Part shown: piece after piece, positions 21,010 through 26,860 of the stretch
Layout of the letters: each line of letters opens with the position of its first letter
Numbering within the stretch: position 1 is the first letter of the stretch
DNA from: Deinococcus fonticola
Lineage (GTDB): Bacteria; Deinococcota; Deinococci; Deinococcales; Deinococcaceae
NCBI RefSeq assembly: GCF_004634215.1
Contig: NZ_SMMH01000009.1
Location: 1-64,000, forward strand
Length of the DNA stretch: 64,000 bases
Direction: 5' to 3'
The notes under the pieces: generated by a model
What the model was told of the DNA's origin: nothing
Databases searched by the model: none
Seen by the model: only the letters and a program-made list of their open reading frames with translations
Program-made: the position numbers and the translations under genes

Positions 21010-21038
21010 TTGACAGTCTGTGCGGTGCCTGTTAGATT
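21010..21038 (+). promoter_or_regulatory. Promoter of tRNA-Ile
   Basis: TTGACA (21010-21015), 17-nt spacer, TAGATT (21033-21038), 40 nt before the mature tRNA 5' end. Confidence 0.75.
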
Positions 21039-21078
21039 AACTCCCGCTGCTCAAGCGGCCAGCCAGGACACAGAGAAC

Positions 21079-21155
<77 letters not shown>

Positions 21156-21161
21156 AACGGA

Positions 21162-21188
21162 ATCCGTACTCGATTGAGTGCGGATTTT
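21162..21188 (+). terminator. Terminator of tRNA-Ile
   Basis: A 10-bp stem ATCCGTACTC / GAGTGCGGAT (one G-U pair) with loop GATT, followed by TTT. Confidence 0.7.
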
Positions 21189-21240
21189 CTGTTTCTTTTG
21201 AACTGGGACTCGAACTCTCATAAAGGCTGTTTTCGTACCA

Positions 21241-21298
21241 AAGCGTGAGGTCATTGGAGCTGAATTGTGTGGTTCCAGCGGCCCGAAGCGTGAGGTCA
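21241..21298 (+). repeat. Two 13-bp direct repeats, possible integrase arm sites
   Basis: AAGCGTGAGGTCA occurs at 21241-21253 and 21286-21298, 45 bp apart, and 12 of its 13 bases recur inside attL at 21116-21127. Short directly repeated sites next to the core are how tyrosine integrases bind att DNA, so these could be arm sites, or remnants of earlier insertions. Confidence 0.5.
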
Positions 21299-21323
21299 CA
21301 CAGCCTTGTGGAAGGAGTCGAGT

Positions 21324-22217
21324 ATGAACTTCACCCTTGGGCACCACATTCAGGACTTTCTGGGGTACGGCCGCCAGAAGGGGCACAGCCGGAACACCCT
21401 GGTGGCGTACAGGAATGCGCTGCGGGCTTTCGAGCAGTTCGCGCACGCCCACAAGGTCACGACCGTCGAGGGGGTCACCAGGGCGCTGCTGCGCGAGTAC
21501 GCCGAGCACCTGAGCGAGACCATGAAGCCTGGCGGGGCACACGCCCGGCTCCGCCCCCTGAAGACGTTCTTTACCTGGCTGGAAGCGGAGGAGGTTATTC
21601 AGAAGTCCCCCATGACCCGCGTGGCGATGCCGAAGCTGCCCAGGAAAATCCTGCCCGCTGTGGGAACCGATGACATGCAGTGCCTGCTGGCCGCTGCCCA
21701 GCTGTCGAAGAACCCCCTGCGCGATAGGGCGATTCTGGCTGTGCTGTTCGACACCGGAGTCAGGGCCTCAGAACTCTGCGGCCTGGGCCTGGCCGATATT
21801 CAACCTGGCGGGCGGCTGGAGGTTCAGGCCGCAAAAGGCGGACGCAGCCGTATCGTCCCTATTTCCCGCGTGGGGATGCGCCACCTCACCCGGTACATTC
21901 AGTCGGAGCGGCCCCAGTCACGCCTGGACACCCTGTTCCTGACCACGCCGCAAGCAGGCATGACGCGTTTCACCGTCGGGCAGCTTCTGGAGCGCCTCTG
22001 TCATGCGGCGAACATTCAGCAGTACAGCGCCCACTGCTTTCGGCGGGGGTTTGCCGTGAATTACCTGCGGAACGAAGGGGACGTGTTCACGTTGCAGCGC
22101 ATCATGGGCCACGCCACGCTGGAGATGACGAACCGGTACGCCGTTCTGGTGACCGAAGACCTGAAAGACGTTCATCGGCGGGCCAGCCCCCTCAGCACGC
22201 TCAGTAAGGGGCGATGA
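21324..22217 (+). CDS. Tyrosine recombinase/integrase
   Basis: A 297-aa site-specific recombinase. The N-terminal SAM-like core-binding domain (about 1-95) is followed by the catalytic domain with Arg in FDTGVRASELCGL, the beta-hairpin Lys in AAKGGRSRIV, HxxR in SAHCFRRGFAVNYL, the second His in IMGHATLEMTNRYAVL, and the Tyr nucleophile in the same segment (NRYAVL). Size and layout are XerC/D-like. It presumably catalyses insertion and excision at tRNA-Ile. ATG 21324 is preceded by GAAGGAG. Its stop overlaps the next gene (ATGA). Confidence 0.92.
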   Translation: MNFTLGHHIQDFLGYGRQKGHSRNTLVAYRNALRAFEQFAHAHKVTTVEGVTRALLREYAEHLSETMKPGGAHARLRPLKTFFTWLEAEEVIQKSPMTRVAMPKLPRKILPAVGTDDMQCLLAAAQLSKNPLRDRAILAVLFDTGVRASELCGLGLADIQPGGRLEVQAAKGGRSRIVPISRVGMRHLTRYIQSERPQSRLDTLFLTTPQAGMTRFTVGQLLERLCHAANIQQYSAHCFRRGFAVNYLRNEGDVFTLQRIMGHATLEMTNRYAVLVTEDLKDVHRRASPLSTLSKGR

Positions 22218-22837
22218 GTATGCCGAAGAAAGGTGCGGCCGATGAAGCAACCTTGGGTGGAGCGCGTGGCAGCGTCGAAAGCCAGGAAGGACAGGGCGCG
22301 ACGCCAGGGGAAAGCCAGTTTCTGAAAGCCACGGAGGCCCGCACTGAACGAATGCGCTGGGTCACCCTGGGGCTGAGCCGGAACCTGAACCAGATTCGCT
22401 GGGCCTGGGAACGCCCCGTCAAGGCGTATGACCACGTCTCCGTGCCGATGCAGCAGGTCATGACCTTGCTGGCCCTGGTGACCCTCTTCCCCATCGAGGA
22501 AATGGTGTATGACCTGGCGGACGACGAGCAGTGCACCCGCAAGATTCCCGCCTGGGTCGGGCCAGACCTGAACTTGAGCAACCCCGGCGGCTTCCTGGCG
22601 AACCTGCCCCAGTGGCGGCGGGCGGTGGCCCTCAGCAAGGTCGAGGTGTACCTGGAACCCAGGGGACGCCACATCGCCGGGCTGCGGGCCTGGCTGCCTC
22701 CATACGACGGCACTCCGGCCTGGAAGATGGAACTGGACGCGCCGCGCCTGGCAGATATCGTCCACTGCCTGATGGAGATTCTGCCCGCCTGGGGCCTGCC
22801 ACCTCTCCGCGTCAAGTTTCCACCCACGCCCCAGTGA
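22214..22837 (+). CDS. Hypothetical protein, integrase-coupled, 207 aa
   Basis: Not recognised. The start overlaps the integrase stop by 4 nt (ATGA), so translation is coupled. The first ~40 residues are polar and probably flexible; the rest is a Trp-rich globular domain (MRWVTLGLSRNLNQIRWAWERP, PAWVGPDLNLSNPGGFLANLP, AWKMELDAPRLADIVHCLMEIL). There is no convincing membrane helix; the segment MQQVMTLLALVTLFPIEEMVY is hydrophobic but amphipathic. Coupling to the integrase suggests a role in excision control or element maintenance, which is inference. Its 3' end overlaps the convergent nuclease-like gene by 26 bp. Confidence 0.72.
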   Translation: MSMPKKGAADEATLGGARGSVESQEGQGATPGESQFLKATEARTERMRWVTLGLSRNLNQIRWAWERPVKAYDHVSVPMQQVMTLLALVTLFPIEEMVYDLADDEQCTRKIPAWVGPDLNLSNPGGFLANLPQWRRAVALSKVEVYLEPRGRHIAGLRAWLPPYDGTPAWKMELDAPRLADIVHCLMEILPAWGLPPLRVKFPPTPQ

Positions 22838-23387
22838 TCTCAAAGTTCTGAAGGTCATCTCTGAACTCCTGGTAGTCACAGTCTCGGCTGCCAGGAGTCA
22901 CCGTAATGGTGGGTCGCCAGAATCGGGTTGGCACGGTGTACAGGTGCTGGAGCTGGTCATTCTCGATGACCGCCAGCGCCAGGTAATCGGTGTCCCGCTG
23001 GTAATCCTTGCTATAGACCTTTGACGCCTGGTAGGACGTTCGGAGTGGGGGCAGACGGAACTGGTAGCTGGGCACAGCGATGTGCGCGGATGGGCGGCGC
23101 AACCCGACTTTCACGTCTACCCTTAAACCGTTCACCAGCAGGTCGTAAGGGGCTTTGCTCGCGGTCTCAGTGACGTTCAGTCCCTCGCGGCGCATGAATT
23201 CTGCGACCAGTTGCTCTCCCAGAGCGCCTTTGTTGTTGCTGAGGCAGTTGCTGCCGAGCCGAAACTCCTTTCGGCGGCGTTTCACTGTGGCGCGGCTGAT
23301 GCTGAACATGGCTGCCAGTTCGGCGTCTTTCAGGCCAGCCGCGTGGGCAGCCATAAAAGCAGTCGGGTCTACGTGTTTCTGGTACAT
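22812..23387 (-). CDS. HTH plus PD-(D/E)XK nuclease-like protein
   Basis: A 191-aa two-domain protein. Residues about 7-42 form a helix-turn-helix (AGLKDAELAAMFSISRATVK). Residues about 52-170 carry a nuclease-like core: GALGEQLVAEFMRREGLNV (helix with Glu), APYDLLVNGLRVDVKVG (D, then D-x-K). This is the order of the PD-(D/E)XK fold and resembles the group I intron-associated endonuclease type. A role in cutting or processing DNA for the element is plausible but unproven. It is expressed behind a hairpin/T-rich leader like that of the gene at 26.4 kb. Confidence 0.65.
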   Translation of the reverse strand: MYQKHVDPTAFMAAHAAGLKDAELAAMFSISRATVKRRRKEFRLGSNCLSNNKGALGEQLVAEFMRREGLNVTETASKAPYDLLVNGLRVDVKVGLRRPSAHIAVPSYQFRLPPLRTSYQASKVYSKDYQRDTDYLALAVIENDQLQHLYTVPTRFWRPTITVTPGSRDCDYQEFRDDLQNFEITGAWVET

Positions 23388-23390
23388 GGT

Positions 23391-23438
23391 GGAACCTCCA
23401 AATGGAAAAGAAGTCCGCCCAGCAGGAACTGGGCGGTC
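23391..23438 (-). promoter_or_regulatory. Terminator-like hairpin fused to the ribosome site (leader A)
   Basis: On the minus strand CCGCCCAG / CTGGGCGG (8 bp, loop TTCCTG) is followed by ACTTCTTTTCCATTTGGAGG and the ATG at 23387. A GC stem plus T-rich tract directly before a Shine-Dalgarno is the layout of an attenuator or translational switch. A matching leader precedes the gene at 26442. Confidence 0.5.
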
Positions 23439-23500
23439 AAGAAGCGGTAAACCGATTGTTAAAAAGGAGAGTTATTGGTCAGGGCAAATCCGAGGGCTGC

Positions 23501-24220
23501 TTAAGGCAGTGCTTCAAACTGACGGAGTGTGTTTTCAGCCTCTTGCTCACTTCTGGCGTAGACACGCGTTTTGCCGCCACCCCAGGCAGCACTGAGTGGT
23601 ACAGAGAAGGACTGGAGGTCGCTCAGATCAGGTGAGGAGTGCAGGTCTGCCAACACCCGCTTGGTATGAGTGCCGTCCAGGGGCGCAAACGGCGAGAGGC
23701 CCAGCAGGGGATGAACAGAGTGGTCAACGCCCTTCCAGGCGTGCAGGTGGGGTGCACGGCGCTTCACCTTTCGAGTGCGGGTCTTAAGGACAGAGTTAAA
23801 CTTCTTCATGTGTTGCTGTTCTCTGGGTGTCATTGCCTTGTATAACCCCAAAGCTGCCAGGCAACCGTGTGGCACTGCCCCGAACAGGGTATACAGCTCG
23901 GCAGCGAGAGTGACGGTGGCGTGCCGGTGATGTGGGTTGTGGGTACTTTTCCGGTACTCCGGTGTGGCGATGTGTTGAATCGGGTTGACCCAACGTGGGT
24001 CGCGTAAGGGTGGGATATGGAAAGCCACGATGACCTTGGGGCGCTCAGGGTCGCCCAGCGGAAATCTCGTCTGTCTTCCCCGATGGAGCATCTGCAACAA
24101 CTCAGTATCACGTAGGTGTTTGGCAAGGTCTTTGTGTCTTGCCGAGTCGTGAGGGGCAAGTGCAGCCAGAAGATGATGCTCAAACAGCCGAGGCCGATTT
24201 GGTGCGTGCAGAGCCACCAC
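23501..24220 (-). CDS. Hypothetical protein of the element, start uncertain
   Basis: Not recognised. The protein is basic and His/Arg/Pro-rich, with segments such as PKVIVAFHIPPLRDPRWVNP, HATVTLAAELYTLFGAVPHG and HMKKFNSVLKTRTRKVKRR. No signal peptide or membrane helix is clear. The frame stays open to 24514, but that part would overlap the lipoprotein gene (24289-24675) by 226 nt, so an internal GTG at 24220 is given as the start; no good ribosome site supports it. It is either the last gene of the minus-strand envelope operon or a separate unit. Low GC for this chromosome. Confidence 0.5.
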   Translation of the reverse strand: MVALHAPNRPRLFEHHLLAALAPHDSARHKDLAKHLRDTELLQMLHRGRQTRFPLGDPERPKVIVAFHIPPLRDPRWVNPIQHIATPEYRKSTHNPHHRHATVTLAAELYTLFGAVPHGCLAALGLYKAMTPREQQHMKKFNSVLKTRTRKVKRRAPHLHAWKGVDHSVHPLLGLSPFAPLDGTHTKRVLADLHSSPDLSDLQSFSVPLSAAWGGGKTRVYARSEQEAENTLRQFEALP

Positions 24221-24288
24221 ATGCCGACCACTGTATTTATTAACCCCGCGACCTGCGTACCAATATGCCCAGGAGACAGCCTCAGTGC

Positions 24289-24675
24289 TCAGGTGTGGTG
24301 CGTGGAGTCTGAGCGCCTGAGCATGCGCGGGCCAGCCCAGCACACTCGACCGTTCCGCAATAACGTGGCCTGGACTGGTGACGCCGTGACGAGTTCGACG
24401 GTGAAGTAGATGTTTCGCCAACTCGTTTTTGTCCCCTTCACTGTGTGGGGAATCATGATGCCGGTTCTTGGCGTTGAGGGCTGTCCAGGTATATAGACGC
24501 CCTCGGCTTCGCACATCGTTTCGTTCTCACGTTCCTGCTCCACGATGCAGATTCCGACCCCGCCTGTACCGGTCAAATTTAAGGTGTAGTCAGCGGGGGC
24601 AATGACGGCGTTGCATGATGTCAAGAACGCAATGCCGGTGGTGATTCCGAGTATCCAGCGTTTCGCTTGTTTCAT
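24289..24675 (-). CDS. Small lipoprotein of the element
   Basis: A 128-aa exported lipoprotein with signal MKQAKRWILGITTGIAFLTSC and lipobox LTSC. The mature part contains YTLNLTGTGGVGICIVEQE and a Cys-containing beta-rich region (TMCEAEGVYIPGQ), then WRNIYFTVELVTASPVQAT. Its ATG overlaps the stop of the upstream proline-rich membrane protein gene (ATGA), which fixes the start and shows coupled translation. No family is recognised. It is the third gene of the PrsW-like operon. Confidence 0.72.
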   Translation of the reverse strand: MKQAKRWILGITTGIAFLTSCNAVIAPADYTLNLTGTGGVGICIVEQERENETMCEAEGVYIPGQPSTPRTGIMIPHTVKGTKTSWRNIYFTVELVTASPVQATLLRNGRVCWAGPRMLRRSDSTHHT

Positions 24676-25067
24676 ACTTTTTCCCTGGGTCGTTTACCAG
24701 CCCAGCTTGGGGCGCGACATGATGCACTCGTAGCTGGCTGTGGTGTCGTAGCCACTTCCTGAAGTAGCGCGGCGGCAGGATTCGGCTTTCCAACCGGCGG
24801 CCCCAGCTTGTTCATCTCTTCCTCAAACGAGGAATCGCTCGGTGAAACGGTCTGGTACGCGTACTTGGGGGTGCGGAAGAGCTGCGAAGCCAACAGCAGC
24901 AGGAGCAACAGGTTAGTCAGCATGAGGACGCGTGGCAGCCACACGCGCAATTCGTCGGTGTCCCTGGGCTGTGACCGGGCAGCAGGTTGGGCCTGGGGAG
25001 CGTTCAGGGTCGCGGGCGGTTTCGGGGGTGGGACTTGTGCGGTGGGAACTTCATGTCGTCCGGTCAT
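24672..25067 (-). CDS. Proline-rich single-pass membrane protein
   Basis: A 131-aa protein: residues 1-38 are Pro/Ala/Gln-rich and probably cytoplasmic, one helix follows (VLMLTNLLLLLLLASQLF, about 47-64), then an extracytoplasmic tail with a Glu cluster (SSFEEEMNKLG). It overlaps the PrsW-like gene upstream by 17 nt and the lipoprotein gene downstream by 4 nt, so the three form one operon. A single-pass protein beside an intramembrane protease could be its substrate; that is inference. Function unknown. Confidence 0.68.
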   Translation of the reverse strand: MTGRHEVPTAQVPPPKPPATLNAPQAQPAARSQPRDTDELRVWLPRVLMLTNLLLLLLLASQLFRTPKYAYQTVSPSDSSFEEEMNKLGPPVGKPNPAAALLQEVATTPQPATSASCRAPSWAGKRPREKV

Positions 25068-25653
25068 GGGTGTTCTCCTTGATGGGTGATGAAGGGGCGT
25101 CGATGTCCGCGAGGCCAGCCGAGATGCCTGCGGGGGCAGGGAGGCGACTCGCCGCGGGCAGTCGGGTGATGGTCTCCGTGATGTGCTCCGCGCTGCGGAG
25201 ATACGCGACGAACATCAAGATGGCGACGGCCCCCATCCCGATCCCCAGCCAGTTCCCGGCCAGAAAGTCGTAGAGGCCGTGGATAACAGCGGCGGTGCCC
25301 ACCCCCAGCAGCAGCAGCGCTGTACGGCGTTGTGGGGCCAGCAGGCTCAGGCCCAGGTAATACCCGGCGATGCCGCTGAACACGCAGTGCAAAAACGGCA
25401 GGGTGATGAGGCGCAGAAATTCAAGCACCACATAGTTGCCGCTCCCGACCACGCCGTAGGTCATGCCCAAGGTGTTCGTGTAGTGGATGGAGTACGCCAC
25501 GGCTTCTGCGACACCGAAGGCCAGGCCGCTCAGCCCGGCGTAGAAGGCCGCTTCGCGGGGCGTGCTGATTTCCCGGAGTTTCACGGCCAGCCAGAAGAGA
25601 GGCAGAAGTTTCACTGCTTCTTCCAGCAGGCCCACGCCAGCCACGTACCCCAC
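25051..25653 (-). CDS. PrsW-family intramembrane metalloprotease, N-terminally short
   Basis: A 200-aa polytopic membrane protein with the PrsW motif set: LLEEAVKLLPLFW (EExxK), GVAEAVAYS, FLHCVFSGIAGYYLG and AAVIHGLYDFLAG. PrsW cleaves anti-sigma factors in Bacillus. In the family the EE motif normally lies some 65-75 residues in, after two helices; here it is at residues 11-12, and the upstream frame has no start before a stop. The gene is therefore 5'-truncated or a minimal variant starting at GTG 25653. It leads an operon with a single-pass protein and a lipoprotein. Confidence 0.75.
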   Translation of the reverse strand: MGYVAGVGLLEEAVKLLPLFWLAVKLREISTPREAAFYAGLSGLAFGVAEAVAYSIHYTNTLGMTYGVVGSGNYVVLEFLRLITLPFLHCVFSGIAGYYLGLSLLAPQRRTALLLLGVGTAAVIHGLYDFLAGNWLGIGMGAVAILMFVAYLRSAEHITETITRLPAASRLPAPAGISAGLADIDAPSSPIKENTHDRTT

Positions 25654-25724
25654 CAGGCGGGCGGGACTGAATGACCACCCTGATGTTGTTCGGCGGTAAA
25701 TTTCAGGTAATGTGCCGTTGAAAC

Positions 25725-26171
25725 ATGAAGACCCTCCTCATCTCTATGACCCTTCTGACCATATCTGTCGCCTCTGCTGCCGAAGTCACCTTCGCTGCTG
25801 GCTACCCCCTCAGCCAGTTGTCGTACCGCCAGGGTGACCTACGATTCAGTGCGAACTACGCGCACTTTGGGAGCGAAGGGATGGGCTTCGGCCTTGGACT
25901 AGCTTACCTGAAGGCCATGCCCATGACGGGCGAACCAAACCTTCAGCCGTACCTGGGCCTTGGTCTGGACGCCCTCATGATGCCGACCATGGGCACGGAT
26001 GTCGCCGCCCTGACCATTGGTGTTTACCCACATGCCCTGGTGGGCTTGAAGGTTCCCACCAGTGAACGGGTGAACCTCTTCGGGGAAGGTCACGCTGGGT
26101 ATCTGTTGCCACTGGGTGGAACAGGCAACTTCAGCGTGGGAGCGCGAATTGGTGTGGGTTACAGCTTCTGA
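25725..26171 (+). CDS. Exported beta-barrel-like protein
   Basis: A 148-aa protein with a signal peptide (MKTLLISMTLLTISVASAA) and a mature part made of short alternating strands rich in Gly and aromatics (GMGFGLGLAYLKAM, PYLGLGLDALMM, ALTIGVYPHALVGLKV), ending in SVGARIGVGYSF. A terminal Phe is the usual end of outer-membrane barrels, which fits an eight-strand OmpW/OmpA-like barrel. No enzyme motif. It diverges from the PrsW-like operon; the intergenic region holds TAATGT about 11 nt before the ATG. Confidence 0.7.
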   Translation: MKTLLISMTLLTISVASAAEVTFAAGYPLSQLSYRQGDLRFSANYAHFGSEGMGFGLGLAYLKAMPMTGEPNLQPYLGLGLDALMMPTMGTDVAALTIGVYPHALVGLKVPTSERVNLFGEGHAGYLLPLGGTGNFSVGARIGVGYSF

Positions 26172-26172
26172 C

Positions 26173-26442
26173 CTACTGAGGCTGCCAGTCCCTGGGCCGT
26201 GAAGCTATAGCCAATTCTGGGAACTGGGATTCCAGTGCTGTGCGGCGCTCCTGATGACGCTGGAAGAACTTCTCCAGCTCTTCCTGGCCGGGTTCGTCCT
26301 GTAAGTCCACACTGGGACTCATCAGGTGGCTCATGGCGTTCAGGTTGGTCAGGACTTGCAGGTACGCCAGGCCCACACCGGCAGGCACACCGGTTTCGGC
26401 GAGGCGGGCGCGGATGGCCTCAACATCAAAGAATTGCATCAT
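26173..26442 (-). CDS. Hypothetical protein of the element, 89 aa
   Basis: Not recognised. A small, mostly helical, acidic soluble protein (FFDVEAIRARLAETGVPAGV, EPGQEELEKFFQRHQERRTAL) with no signal peptide. ATG 26442 is chosen because TTGGAGG lies 9 nt upstream; an in-frame start further up falls inside the leader hairpin. It is convergent with the barrel-like gene (1 bp apart) and is the last gene before attR. It shares its hairpin/T-rich leader design with the HTH/nuclease-like gene, suggesting joint control. Confidence 0.65.
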   Translation of the reverse strand: MMQFFDVEAIRARLAETGVPAGVGLAYLQVLTNLNAMSHLMSPSVDLQDEPGQEELEKFFQRHQERRTALESQFPELAIASRPRDWQPQ

Positions 26443-26445
26443 GGG

Positions 26446-26495
26446 AGTTCCTCCAAAATGGAAAATCCCCCGGCCCACTGAGGGGAACCGGGGGA
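26446..26495 (-). promoter_or_regulatory. Terminator-like hairpin fused to the ribosome site (leader B)
   Basis: On the minus strand TCCCCCGG / CCGGGGGA (8 bp) is followed by TTTTCCATTTTGGAGG and the ATG at 26442. The TTTTCCATTT-GGAGG part is shared with leader A at 23391-23438 while the stems differ in sequence, so the structure rather than the stem sequence is conserved. Confidence 0.5.
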
Positions 26496-26688
26496 CGCGA
26501 AGGGCGAATTGGCCTATGGGCTTGATGCACTCGTGGGGTCAGTGCAAGAAGTTTGCGGTCATGGAAATTGTGCTGTACGATGGTCAGTGTTCGGGTTCTG
26601 TCAGAAGAGGCATGCGATGGCCGACGCACACAAAATCAGAAAACGCCGTGCAGGACAGCGAAAGACTGGTTAGAGCGCGTCCACGCAG

Positions 26689-26733
26689 CTGATAAGCGTG
26701 AGGTCCCCAGTTCAAGTCTGGGCATTCGCACCA
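26689..26733 (+). repeat. attR: 45-bp direct repeat of the tRNA-Ile 3' end
   Basis: Identical to 21111-21155. Immediately upstream, CTGGTTAGAGCGC also matches the tRNA D-arm region, but the 5' half of the anticodon stem differs (extra bases), so this is not a functional tRNA. It is the displaced tRNA end and marks the right boundary of the element. The rest of 26443-26860 holds no gene that I can support. Confidence 0.88.
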
Positions 26734-26741
26734 CCAAGACG

Positions 26742-26772
26742 ACAAAAACCCCCGGTTTCAATGCCGGGGGTT
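26742..26772 (-). terminator. Intrinsic terminator downstream of recD2
   Basis: On the minus strand AACCCCCGG / CCGGGGGTT (9 bp) is followed by TTT. It is 90 bp after the recD2 stop. Another inverted repeat (TCAGGTCG / CGACCTGA, 26823-26853) lies between. Confidence 0.7.
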
Positions 26773-26860
26773 CGTCTATGTATCTGGGATGTGCACCTTG
26801 ACCCTGCTTTATGCAGGGCAGTTCAGGTCGGGGCCTTCTTCACCTCGACCTGAGCGCCCC

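Noticed and set aside
21197..21220. GAACTGGGACTCGAACTC as a tRNA fragment
   Set aside because: The reverse complement resembles a T-arm (GTTCGAGTCC) but the flanking 5-nt stems are not complementary and no other tRNA part is present.
24116..24409. Plus-strand frame in the element
   Set aside because: Cys/Arg/Ser-rich, opposite two minus-strand genes, and without a start signal.
26553..26801. Plus-strand frame across attR
   Set aside because: It reads through the tRNA-derived repeat and a terminator; the product is not protein-like and there is no ribosome site.
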